From the NCBI GenBank assembly GCA_018894445.1, contig JAHIPJ010000020.1, positions 1 through 18,062 on the forward strand: DNA of 18,062 bases, read 5' to 3'. This DNA comes from Actinomycetota bacterium (GTDB lineage: Bacteria > Actinomycetota > Humimicrobiia > Humimicrobiales > Humimicrobiaceae). The translations under genes were made by a program, and so were the position numbers. How positions within the stretch are numbered: position 1 is the first letter of the stretch; every line of letters starts with the position of its first letter. Shown here one piece after another: positions 1 through 6,662 of the stretch. The notes below the pieces were generated by a model. It was not told where the DNA came from and did no database searches. It saw only the letters and a list, made by a program, of their open reading frames with translations.

Positions 1-840
1 AGGTTTTGAAGTTGAAATAGATTTTATTTTTAGAATAATATTAAGAATATTTTTAGATATTTCTTTTACTGGTTTTCCGGAATACTTTACTATAAGTTTA
101 TCGCTATCTTTTTCCTGTTCAGTTCTGATTAGATAATAAGCAATATAAGCGAAAGGATTGAAGAATAAGAGGTCTCTTAATATTAGAGCTGCCCAGCTTA
201 TTAAGTTATCTTTTCTTTTGATGTGTGATAATTCATGCTGTATTAAGGTTTTTTTCTCATCGTGATTAAGTTTTTCTATTAAATTTGGTGATAGGACTAT
301 TGTACAATTTTTAATACCAACTACAAAAGGCGAGAAGTAATTTCTATGTGTCAAGCTTACATCAGGAGCTTTTATTTTTATTTTTTTAATATAATCATCA
401 ATAATGTTGTAGATTTCTGGTACATCTTTTCTCCCAACCTTATCTTCATGTGCTAAATTTCTATAGAAGAGATAAAAGTTTGCCCATCTAATTATTAATA
501 TTGAAAATATGCTAATAATTATTAATAGGATAATCAGATAATTTATATCAGAAAGAATTGCAGGATCTCTATCAAGTACTTTAAATTTAAATATATTATT
601 TGGAGCAGGTATTCTTAGTCCATATGTTTTAAGCTGCGTTTGAAAGTATATTTTGTCGATATCAATTTTTTCAGAAATCATAATAATTGGTTTTATAAGT
701 GGCAGGAAGAAAAATAAAATCCTGATATTCGAATCTTTTATCCTGAAAATAAATAAGAAAAAAAGAACTAAAACCAGACTTACAAAACTGCTGTAAATCA
801 TCGGTAAAACGTAGTTTACCAATATTTCTGAAAAAACCAT
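1..840 (-). CDS. BlaR1/MecR1-like M56 membrane metallopeptidase (partial, C-terminus beyond the left edge)
   Basis: The reverse strand is open from an ATG at 840 to the left edge, giving 280 residues with no stop. Hydrophobic segments lie at about residues 11-32, 41-55 and 101-117. A zinc-binding HELSH motif (H202, E203, H206) follows, and a downstream E243-x3-D247 pattern fits the third zinc ligand of M56 peptidases. In BlaR1/MecR1 systems the membrane peptidase is switched on by a signal and causes the partner repressor to be inactivated; a BlaI-type repressor gene lies just upstream on the same strand. Any extracellular sensor domain would lie past the edge, so the signal is unknown and no beta-lactamase is in view. 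No Shine-Dalgarno sequence precedes the ATG. A TATAAT-type -10 box and an inverted repeat lie 38-76 bases upstream. The family assignment is solid; the target genes are unknown. Confidence 0.85.
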   Translation of the reverse strand, partial: MVFSEILVNYVLPMIYSSFVSLVLVLFFLFIFRIKDSNIRILFFFLPLIKPIIMISEKIDIDKIYFQTQLKTYGLRIPAPNNIFKFKVLDRDPAILSDINYLIILLIIISIFSILIIRWANFYLFYRNLAHEDKVGRKDVPEIYNIIDDYIKKIKIKAPDVSLTHRNYFSPFVVGIKNCTIVLSPNLIEKLNHDEKKTLIQHELSHIKRKDNLISWAALILRDLLFFNPFAYIAYYLIRTEQEKDSDKLIVKYSGKPVKEISKNILNIILKIKSISTSKP

Positions 841-877
841 ATTAGTAAATATAAATTATATAAAATTTATTGCTATT

Positions 878-907
878 GTAATACTAAAAATAAAAAAACA
901 GTATTAC
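878..907 (-). promoter_or_regulatory. Promoter -10 and candidate BlaI-type operator for the M56 gene
   Basis: The arms GTAATACT (878-885) and AGTATTAC (900-907) form a perfect 8-bp inverted repeat with a 14-base spacer. On the reverse strand a perfect TATAAT lies at 916-911, just upstream, so the repeat would cover the transcription start. The GTATTAC half resembles half-sites I recall from staphylococcal and Bacillus bla operators, but here the halves face the other way. That it binds the neighbouring repressor is inference; an AT-rich chance repeat is possible. Confidence 0.35.
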
Positions 908-1026
908 TTAATTATACTAATATAAATCAGAATTTTAAAAGACAAACTTTTTTTGGGATTTTTTAATATGATTTAACTATCAGTAACTTCTTCAACCTTT
1001 TATAAAATATCAGGTAGGTTCAATTA

Positions 1027-1059
1027 AAATAGACAAATCTTTTTAAGATTTGTCTATTT
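1027..1059 (-). terminator. Terminator-like hairpin at the end of the BlaI-type gene
   Basis: AAATAGACAAATCTT (1027-1041) and its exact reverse complement (1045-1059) form a 15-bp stem with a 3-base loop. The repressor stop codon (1045-1043) lies at the loop, so the last codons form one arm. On the reverse strand the stem is followed by a short T-rich run. It would end or reduce transcription between the repressor and the M56 gene, fitting their separate promoters. The stem is mostly A:T, so its efficiency is uncertain. Confidence 0.6.
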
Positions 1060-1513
1060 CTTCCAATAATTTTTCTATTCCTTCTTTGGAAATATTTTTG
1101 CTGTCAGATAAAAATCTGGAAACCATGCCTTTTGTACTTTCCTCAAGCAATTTATCTGAAACTGATTTTATTATACTTTTTGAAAGTTCTTTTTTATCAA
1201 CTGCTGCAGAATAAATATAGGTTTTTGCAGTTTTATCCTGCGTCAGAAGCCTTTTTTCTGCCAGGGTGGTCATTGTTGACATTACGGTTGTGTAAGGAAT
1301 AAATCCTTCTTCCTTACTTTCAATTTCTTTTCTAAGCATATTCTCATGTACTTCTCTTACTGTTACCTTGCCTTTTTCCCATACAATCTTCATTATTTCA
1401 GCTTCCAGATTGCTTATACTATTAAGGCCATTTATTCCAATTTCCCTTGATTTTTTCTTAATTTCTCTGGTATTTGTCGTTTTTATCACCTCCTTTATTA
1501 AAAATTTTATCAA
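1043..1513 (-). CDS. BlaI/MecI/CopY-family winged-helix repressor
   Basis: The core (residues about 34-105) matches the BlaI/MecI family: NLEAEIMKIVWEKGKVTVREV is followed by the recognition-helix region YTTVMSTMTTLAEKRLL and a wing ending in YIYSA. The C-terminal helices would form the dimer part. Family members repress their own gene, a co-located M56 peptidase gene and target genes, and are inactivated after the peptidase is triggered. The start is uncertain. The listed TTG at 1513 has no ribosome binding site. A near-perfect one (AAAGGAGGTGAT) lies inside the frame at codons 7-10, and the only codon at normal spacing after it is ACG (1480-1478). A GTG at 1489 overlaps the site itself. The first roughly 11 residues may therefore not be translated. 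The charged stretch at residues 61-71 is a little longer than I expect in this family. Confidence 0.85.
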   Translation of the reverse strand: MIKFLIKEVIKTTNTREIKKKSREIGINGLNSISNLEAEIMKIVWEKGKVTVREVHENMLRKEIESKEEGFIPYTTVMSTMTTLAEKRLLTQDKTAKTYIYSAAVDKKELSKSIIKSVSDKLLEESTKGMVSRFLSDSKNISKEGIEKLLEEIDKS

Positions 1514-1872
1514 TTAGCTAACCGTATTCTCTATTAAAAACTTGGAATACTTTATATTATTTTTAAGTAAAAATCAAATTAACTTATAAACTTATATTAC
1601 TGGACAATATTTAAATAATTACTTAATTTATTTTAACATAAAATACCAATAAATATGATATTAATATTTAATATTAATATTTTATATTTCTATTATAACA
1701 TATTATAAATAGAAAATAAAATCTTTATTCAGGAAGCTGATTCGATAAGTCTTTCTAAACGCTGCAAAAATTAATATAATATTACGGATATTGTTTAAGA
1801 GAGTTCATTTATAAGAAAATTAGAGCGGAATAATTAAAATTTCTCAAATAAATTACAGGTGAAGGGAATATC
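1514..1872. other. Intergenic region between divergent repressor and corrinoid-activator genes
   Basis: These 359 bases are very AT-rich and carry the repressor promoter on the left. A perfect TATAAT at 1775-1780 could be the -10 box of the rightward activator gene, although the base run 17 positions upstream is a poor -35. An odd-length palindrome with 11-bp arms (1658-1680) consists only of A and T. I see no RNA gene or convincing small coding region. Confidence 0.5.
1524..1556 (-). promoter_or_regulatory. Promoter -10 and candidate operator of the BlaI-type gene
   Basis: On the reverse strand a TATAAA -10-like box (1556-1551) is followed immediately by a GTATTC/GAATAC inverted repeat (arms 1524-1529 and 1545-1550, 15-base spacer). 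The M56 gene has the same order: -10 box, then inverted repeat over the start point. That parallel is the main reason to suspect autoregulation. The arms are only 6 bp and no good -35 box sits at 17 bases. Confidence 0.3.
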
Positions 1873-3780
1873 ATGGAAAATGGAAAGATTAAAATAATTG
1901 TTGAGCCTATAGGAAAAAGGATATTTCTAAACGAACCGACAGGTGGACTTAAAGCAATTATTGATGCCGGGTTGGGTATAAAATCAGTCTGTGCTGGAAA
2001 AGGAACCTGTGGCAAATGCAGAATAGTTATTCTAAATAAAGAAAAAAAGCCAGCCAGCAAACAGGAACAGGAAATATTAAGCCCTGATGAGATCGACAAT
2101 GGTGTTAGACTGGCATGCCAGCAAATTTTCGATAGGGACCTCATTATATATATACCTTCATCATCATTGAGTGAGGAGCAGAAACTTCAGGTTACTGGCG
2201 AGGAGAAGATTATTGAAGTAGATCCTGTCTGCAAGAAATATTTTGTAAAATTAAAAGAGGCCAATCTCGGAGATTTAGAATCTGATTTTAACAGAATTAA
2301 AAGTTTTCTTAAAAAGAAATATAATCTGAAGGTTAATTCTATTGATTACAGATCGTTGATTGAAATGCCTTCCATTATCAGGAATAACTCACTTGAAATT
2401 ACGGTTACAGTAAGAAATGATGAAATTATTCTGATTGAAGGAAAGGATAGAACAAAAAATAATTTTGGTCTGGCTATTGATCTGGGAACAACAAAAATTG
2501 CTTTTCTGCTTGTTGATTTGGTGACTGGAAAAACAATTGACAGCAAAGGAGTTATGAATCCTCAGGTTAGTTATGGGGAAGATATAATGAGCCGCTTAAA
2601 TTTTGCTATGCAGAGTCAGGATAATGCAAATAAGATTCAGAAGGTAGTGGTAATTAAAATAAATGAAGCAGTAAGTGAACTTTGCAGGAAAAATAATTTA
2701 ACACATAAAGAAATAACCGAGATGACTATTGTTGGTAACACTGCTATGCATCACCTGCTCCTGGGACTGGCTGTAAATCAGCTTGGGTTATCTCCATTTG
2801 TTTCCTTAACTAATGACTCTTTACAAATTAAAGCCAGGGAAATTAGAATTAAAATTGCGCCCGGCGGATATATTTTTTTACCGCCTCCAATAGCAGGATT
2901 TGTAGGATCTGACCATTTAGCTGTGATCCTGGCTACAGAAATATATAAAAAGAAAGGTAACTACCTGGGCATTGATATCGGAACCAATACTGAAATTGTA
3001 TTAAAAAGCAAAAAAGTAATCACCAGTGTTTCTACTGCATCAGGTCCAGCATTTGAAGGAGCACATATCAAATATGGTATGAGAGCAGCACCAGGCGCCG
3101 TAGAGAGAGTATTAATTGATTCTAAGACTTGTATACCGTCTGTCCAGACCATTAATGATATAAAGCCTGTCGGTATTTGCGGTTCTGGGATTTTAGACGC
3201 AGTAGCGGAACTGTTAAAGGCTGGCATAATAAACAGGAGCGGCAAATTTAAAGCTGATTCAGATTGTGTGTGCAGAGATAGTAAAGGAGAGTTTAGTTAT
3301 ATACTGGCGCCTTCAGGTGATGGTAACAGGAGAAGAGAAAATAGTAATATCCTGGAGGATGGTAAGCATTCTACTCCGAGGTGCGGAGAAAAAGATATTT
3401 CAATAAACCAAAAAGACATTGTAGAAATTCAACTGGCAAAAGGGGCAATAAGGGCTGGTATTGAAGTATTACTTGAACATGCAGATATAAGCTTTAAAGA
3501 TATAGACAAAATAATAATTGCAGGCGCTTTTGGGTCTTATATAGATCCTAAAAATGTTATTGATATTGGTATGTTTCCCAGTATCCCGTTAAGAAAGATC
3601 AGGCAGGTCGGCAATGCTGCAGGGGTTGGAGCAAAGATGATTTTAATTTCCAAAAAGCAGAGAATTAATGCCGAAAGAATAGCTAAAAAAATTAGATATC
3701 TTGAATTAGCTGAATACCCTGGTTTCAATAATCATTTTATAAACGGCATGCAGTTCCCTGCGCCTGATGAAATCATTTAA
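1873..3780 (+). CDS. Reductive activator of corrinoid proteins (RACE/RACo family; 2Fe-2S ferredoxin plus ASKHA domain)
   Basis: The 635-residue length is usual for this family. The N-terminus is a ferredoxin domain whose cysteines C40, C46, C49 and C82 (C-x5-C-x2-C, then C) fit a 2Fe-2S cluster. A linker region (about 100-195) leads to an actin/Hsp70-type ATPase fold with phosphate-binding loops at 199-207 (GLAIDLGTT) and 366-372 (GIDIGTN), followed by GICGSGILDA. Such proteins use ATP to return accidentally oxidised Co(II) corrinoid to active Co(I). The likely client is the corrinoid protein served by the acsE product about 1.2 kb downstream. The start is supported by GGTGAAGGG before the ATG. 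A polar stretch at about residues 481-507 reads as an insertion before the conserved DISINQKDI segment. The exact client protein is inferred. Confidence 0.9.
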   Translation: MENGKIKIIVEPIGKRIFLNEPTGGLKAIIDAGLGIKSVCAGKGTCGKCRIVILNKEKKPASKQEQEILSPDEIDNGVRLACQQIFDRDLIIYIPSSSLSEEQKLQVTGEEKIIEVDPVCKKYFVKLKEANLGDLESDFNRIKSFLKKKYNLKVNSIDYRSLIEMPSIIRNNSLEITVTVRNDEIILIEGKDRTKNNFGLAIDLGTTKIAFLLVDLVTGKTIDSKGVMNPQVSYGEDIMSRLNFAMQSQDNANKIQKVVVIKINEAVSELCRKNNLTHKEITEMTIVGNTAMHHLLLGLAVNQLGLSPFVSLTNDSLQIKAREIRIKIAPGGYIFLPPPIAGFVGSDHLAVILATEIYKKKGNYLGIDIGTNTEIVLKSKKVITSVSTASGPAFEGAHIKYGMRAAPGAVERVLIDSKTCIPSVQTINDIKPVGICGSGILDAVAELLKAGIINRSGKFKADSDCVCRDSKGEFSYILAPSGDGNRRRENSNILEDGKHSTPRCGEKDISINQKDIVEIQLAKGAIRAGIEVLLEHADISFKDIDKIIIAGAFGSYIDPKNVIDIGMFPSIPLRKIRQVGNAAGVGAKMILISKKQRINAERIAKKIRYLELAEYPGFNNHFINGMQFPAPDEII

Positions 3781-3978
3781 ATAGATATTCTCACATTCCT
3801 ATATTTGTTTATTTAATTCATTAATTTTCTGTATTTGTAAATAATATATTGAAGATTTATGCATTTATAAAATTACTCAATAATACAATTAAATAATTAC
3901 TTGGAAAAATAGTATATTTTTAATAAAATTTATCTTACCAAAAAATAGCAAGAAAATTTAGACGATAGATTTTAATAA

Positions 3979-4779
3979 ATGTTTTTAAATTTTACAGAAA
4001 AAAAGAAAAAAGTTCTTTTATTTTTTATAAATATATCCCTGTCTGCTATAATCATCTTACTATTATTCTATACAATTAGCTGCAAAGTTACTGCTAACGC
4101 TGATGATGTTAGTCCGGCAGGAAAAAAGCTTATAGTCGGTTGCGATGCTACATATCCGCCTTTCGCATTTGCAAAAGATGGCAATATTGATGGGTTTGAC
4201 ATTGATATTGCAAAAGAGATAGCCAAAAGGATGGATAGGGGAATAGAGATAAAATCAATTAAATGGGACAGCACTTACCAGATTCCGGAAGATTTAAAGT
4301 TAGATATGATAATCTCAGCAATTCCAATAATTAAGGAAAAGGAAGGTGTGATTGATTTTTCCAGTCCTTATTTTGTAATGAAATATATGTTGATTACTTT
4401 AAGCGAAACTGATATTAAGATTAAAGAAGATTTAAAAGGTAAGGCTATTGGGATCTTAAAAAACGAAAAAAATTGTCTAAGCGAAGATTATTTGCTTAAT
4501 TATAAAATTGAAAGTTATGATGATATTTTGACAATGCTTGATGACCTTGGAAACAAAAATGTTGATGGGGTCTTAGTCTCACTACCAATGTGGGTTTTAC
4601 TGGTTGGAAATAAAGGAATTTATAGTGTGCTGGAAGTTGTAAAATCTAATAAAGAATTTGGCATTGTTTTTACTAAAGGAAGTGCTTTAAAAGAAGAAGT
4701 TGATAAAATCTTAGAGGAAATTAAAGAAGACGGCACTTATGATGATATTTACAAAAAATGGTTTAATTATAGCTCTTAA
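3979..4779 (+). CDS. Family 3 (amino-acid type) substrate-binding lipoprotein
   Basis: A basic N-terminus, a hydrophobic core (about residues 12-31) and a lipobox-like TISC with Cys35 predict a lipid-anchored exported protein. The mature part begins with LIVGCDATYPPFAFAKDG and GFDIDIAKEIAKRM, then DMIISAIPI and IDFSSPYFV, the usual order of the family 3 periplasmic-binding fold that captures polar amino acids for ABC uptake. At 266 residues it is a complete single-domain protein. No permease or ATPase gene is next to it, so it is an orphan here; it may serve a transporter elsewhere or act as a sensor. The ligand cannot be read from the sequence. No clear ribosome binding site precedes the ATG. 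It lies between two corrinoid genes but has its own terminator and leader, so a shared role is not shown. Confidence 0.82.
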   Translation: MFLNFTEKKKKVLLFFINISLSAIIILLLFYTISCKVTANADDVSPAGKKLIVGCDATYPPFAFAKDGNIDGFDIDIAKEIAKRMDRGIEIKSIKWDSTYQIPEDLKLDMIISAIPIIKEKEGVIDFSSPYFVMKYMLITLSETDIKIKEDLKGKAIGILKNEKNCLSEDYLLNYKIESYDDILTMLDDLGNKNVDGVLVSLPMWVLLVGNKGIYSVLEVVKSNKEFGIVFTKGSALKEEVDKILEEIKEDGTYDDIYKKWFNYSS

Positions 4780-4800
4780 GCGCCGGGCTAGTTTTTTATT
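4770..4800 (+). terminator. Intrinsic terminator after the substrate-binding protein gene
   Basis: TAGCTC (4770-4775) pairs with GGGCTA (4785-4790), including one G:T pair, around a 9-base loop, and a T-rich run (GTTTTTTATT and beyond) follows. The stop codon lies in the loop. The stem is short, but its place and the T run are typical. Confidence 0.6.
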
Positions 4801-4897
4801 TTTTTAAAATAAAACAATATTTCCGTTCAATGACCGGTCCTGGTGAAATTCCATCAAAATTATTTGTTTAAACCTCTATTAAATTATTTTTATGTGG

Positions 4898-4906
4898 TGT
4901 TATAAT
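4898..4906 (+). promoter_or_regulatory. Extended -10 promoter of acsE
   Basis: TGTTATAAT is a perfect extended -10 element (TGn plus TATAAT). It lies 45 bases upstream of the acsE ATG, downstream of a terminator and in a gap with no other gene. The -35 region is poor, which is usual for extended -10 promoters. Confidence 0.5.
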
Positions 4907-4951
4907 TAGTTATTATTATATTGTAATTTTTTTATAGAATGGGGAAAAGAT

Positions 4952-5749
4952 ATGTTAGTCGTTGGCGAAAATATAAGTGTGGTGTCAAAAGTAGTAGGAG
5001 ATGCTGTAAAAGACAGAAATGCTGAACCTATTATCAAGATGGCGAAAGAACAGAAGAATGCGGGAGCAGACTACATAGATGTAAATATTGGTCCGGCTAC
5101 AAAAAAGGGTGAAGAACTTATGCAGTGGATAGTAAAAAGTATACAGGCTGAAGTGAACGCACCTCTCGCTCTGGATACTAAAAATATAAGTGCTATCGAG
5201 GCCGGTCTGGAAGTGCATAAGGGCACCGCTATGATTAATTCAGTTACCGGAGATAAAGATAAGCTTGATATTCTTATGCCGCTGGCAAAAAAGTATAACA
5301 GTAAAATTGTTGGAATTGCCCTGACTGAGAAAGGCGTGCCACCGGATGTTGATAGCAGAATAGAGATAATTATGAATATAGTTAACTCTGCTTTAGAATA
5401 TGGCCTACCAATGGAGAACTTATACCTGGATCCTGTGGTGCTGCCGGTTGCAGTCCTTCAGGAACAGGTTTTTAATTGTATTAAGGCGCTGAAGATTTTT
5501 AAGGAGCTTAAGGAATTAATGTCACTGCCTGATGATCCCAGGACTATTGTGGGATTAAGCAATGTTTCCCAATCTTCCCCTCCGGGGCTTAAGAGTCTTC
5601 TTAACAGGACATACCTGCTGATACTACTGAGCAATGGCCTTGACAGTGCTATTATCGATCCCCTTGATAAAGAGTTAATGAATGCAATAAAAACTTATGA
5701 CATTTTAACAAACAAGATACTATATGCTCATTCTTATTTGGAAAAGTAA
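4952..5749 (+). CDS. acsE: Methyltetrahydrofolate:corrinoid/iron-sulfur protein methyltransferase
   Basis: This 265-residue protein is a pterin-binding TIM barrel of the AcsE/MeTr type. It moves the methyl group of 5-methyltetrahydrofolate to the cobalt of the corrinoid iron-sulfur protein, the last methyl-branch step of the Wood-Ljungdahl pathway. Visible pterin-site motifs are LDTKN with D75, INSVTG with N96, LDP with D160 and GLSNVSQ with N204. The first three match the position numbers I recall for the Moorella enzyme, and N204 corresponds to its catalytic Asn199. The length also matches that enzyme. A GGGGA ribosome binding site lies 6 bases before the ATG. The corrinoid protein genes (acsC, acsD) are not in the window, but a corrinoid activator lies upstream. 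A methyltransferase for another corrinoid partner is the main alternative. Confidence 0.9.
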   Translation: MLVVGENISVVSKVVGDAVKDRNAEPIIKMAKEQKNAGADYIDVNIGPATKKGEELMQWIVKSIQAEVNAPLALDTKNISAIEAGLEVHKGTAMINSVTGDKDKLDILMPLAKKYNSKIVGIALTEKGVPPDVDSRIEIIMNIVNSALEYGLPMENLYLDPVVLPVAVLQEQVFNCIKALKIFKELKELMSLPDDPRTIVGLSNVSQSSPPGLKSLLNRTYLLILLSNGLDSAIIDPLDKELMNAIKTYDILTNKILYAHSYLEK

Positions 5750-5793
5750 CAGAGTAACTTTGGATTAAAGTTTATGATAAGCGGTTTCGTGTC

Positions 5794-5822
5794 TTGACAA
5801 GCGTATACGATTAGTATACATT
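5794..5822 (+). promoter_or_regulatory. Promoter with twin GTATAC operator-like sites for the brnTA pair
   Basis: A perfect TTGACA (5794-5799) is followed by TACATT (5817-5822) at 17-base spacing, or TATACA (5815-5820) at 15. Two copies of the palindrome GTATAC (5803-5808 and 5814-5819) are 11 bases apart, about one helical turn, and cover the spacer and -10 region. This is where an autoregulating antitoxin would bind. The promoter is well supported; binding by BrnA is inference. Confidence 0.6.
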
Positions 5823-5842
5823 TTAAGCATAGGAGATATTTA

Positions 5843-6127
5843 GTGTTGCGAATAGAATCTCTGCAGATTGATGATGATGTGCTAGATAAGATTGAATCTA
5901 AACATGGGGTTAGTTTTGAGGAAGTTGAGGAAGCCTGCTTATCAGGAAAACGGCATACCAGAAGGAGCAGAGAAGAATTGTACAAGCTTTTCAGCCAGAC
6001 AACAGCGGGTCGGTATGTTTTGGTAGTGTTAGTCAACCTTGGCAATGGTGCCTGGAAGATAGTAACGGCTAGGGAAATGACTAGAAGAGAACGACAGCTC
6101 TATAATGAGGTAGTTCGAAGAGGATAG
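5843..6127 (+). CDS. brnT: BrnT-family toxin (RelE-like ribonuclease)
   Basis: The 94-residue protein shows the BrnT pattern: a start IDDDVLDKIESKHGVSFEEVEEA, a central LYKLFSQTTAGRYVLVVLV strand region, and the C-terminal signature WKIVTAREMTRRERQLY. BrnT proteins are type II toxins that act as RNA-degrading inhibitors of translation and are neutralised by the adjacent BrnA. The start is GTG at 5843, 6 bases after AGGAGA; a TTG follows directly at 5846. Toxin before antitoxin is the usual order for this family. The gene has its own promoter and is followed 26 bases later by a CopG-like antitoxin gene. Toxic activity has not been shown and some BrnT-like proteins are inactive. Toxin-antitoxin pairs are often acquired by transfer, but I see no element boundary here. 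Confidence 0.82.
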   Translation: MLRIESLQIDDDVLDKIESKHGVSFEEVEEACLSGKRHTRRSREELYKLFSQTTAGRYVLVVLVNLGNGAWKIVTAREMTRRERQLYNEVVRRG

Positions 6128-6141
6128 AGGATAGAGGATAG
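6121..6141 (+). repeat. Three tandem AGGATAG repeats at the brnT-brnA junction
   Basis: AGGATAG occurs three times in a row. The first copy contains the brnT stop codon (TAG, 6125-6127). The repeat runs into GGGGGAAG, which serves as the ribosome binding site for brnA. Slippage would change the distance between the two genes without changing either protein. Confidence 0.85.
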
Positions 6142-6153
6142 GGGGAAGATAAA

Positions 6154-6426
6154 ATGAGTGATTTAGATAAAGTAGTGAAAAACATTGAGAAAGACGATGC
6201 ATGGAATGAGACAGATGAGGTAGTGGATTTAAAGGTTAAGAAAGCAATGGACAAGGTGATTCCTGTACGCCTCCCAACAGACAAATGGGAACAAATTAGG
6301 CAAGTGGCAAAAGAACTTGGTATTGGCCCTACTACACTTGCTAGGATCTGGATTTTAGAACAGTTGCGGGAGCGACAGAAGACATGTGGCAAACCTTATC
6401 CAATGAGTCTAATAAATAAATCTTAA
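6154..6426 (+). CDS. brnA: BrnA-like CopG/ribbon-helix-helix antitoxin
   Basis: This 90-residue acidic-to-basic protein contains the CopG-antitoxin pattern: a beta-strand VIPVRLPTDKWEQIRQVAKELGI and the helix-turn region GPTTLARIWILEQLRER, ending near residue 80. BrnA-type antitoxins bind and mask BrnT, and dimerise through a ribbon-helix-helix DNA-binding domain that represses the operon. It starts 26 bases after brnT with a clear GGGGGAAG ribosome binding site. The twin GTATAC sites upstream of brnT are the likely operator. The N-terminal 35 residues are variable and charged. Assignment rests on both the domain and the neighbour. Confidence 0.78.
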   Translation: MSDLDKVVKNIEKDDAWNETDEVVDLKVKKAMDKVIPVRLPTDKWEQIRQVAKELGIGPTTLARIWILEQLRERQKTCGKPYPMSLINKS

Positions 6427-6454
6427 TTCTTGTAGGACTTTGTGATAAAATCTC

Positions 6455-6625
6455 TTAGTGGGGTAAGTTAATGTAGGCGTCTAATAGCTTTGAAAACTTA
6501 CCCCTTTTGTCTGCAATATTTTTTATTTCTAGATTAATTCCTGTCAGAAATTTTTTCAAATTTAATAAATCTTCTTTTGTTAGAAAAAATTTATTTTTTC
6601 CTTTTATATTATTAGGTATAATCAT
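6455..6625 (-). CDS. Possible small hypothetical protein (56 aa), reverse strand
   Basis: An ATG at 6625-6623 opens a 56-residue frame ending at TAA (6457-6455). The product is lysine- and leucine-rich with an amphipathic pattern (TKEDLLNLKKFLTG, then IADKRGKFSKLLDA). I do not recognise the family. In such AT-rich DNA an open frame of this length is uncommon but not rare. No ribosome binding site is visible, and the frame overlaps the plus-strand terminator after brnA. It could be a real small gene, the tail of a decayed gene, or chance. Confidence 0.28.
   Translation of the reverse strand: MIIPNNIKGKNKFFLTKEDLLNLKKFLTGINLEIKNIADKRGKFSKLLDAYINLPH
6460..6508 (+). terminator. Terminator-like inverted repeat after brnTA
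   Basis: GGGGTAAGTT (6460-6469) and AACTTACCCC (6495-6504) form a perfect 10-bp stem, followed directly by TTTT. The 25-base loop is long for an intrinsic terminator. It sits between brnA and the separately promoted rhodanese gene. Confidence 0.55.
6617..6622 (+). promoter_or_regulatory. Candidate -10 box for the rhodanese gene
   Basis: A perfect TATAAT lies 40 bases before the rhodanese ATG in an otherwise empty gap downstream of a terminator. The T-only run at 17 bases upstream is a weak -35. Confidence 0.35.
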
Positions 6626-6662
6626 TGTTAAAGCGATTTAGTATAGATAAGAGGAGTAAAGG

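Noticed and set aside
1658..1680. Near-perfect AT-only palindrome with 11-bp arms
   Set aside because: It consists solely of A and T in a region that is nearly all A/T, where such repeats arise easily; it does not sit at a promoter or gene end.
1731..1776. Short GC-richer stretch that might be the end of a lost coding region
   Set aside because: Only about 15 codons are open and nothing in them is recognisable.
3781..3978. Possible riboswitch or RNA in the gap before the binding-protein gene
   Set aside because: The 198 bases are almost all A/T with no GC-containing stems or recognisable motif.
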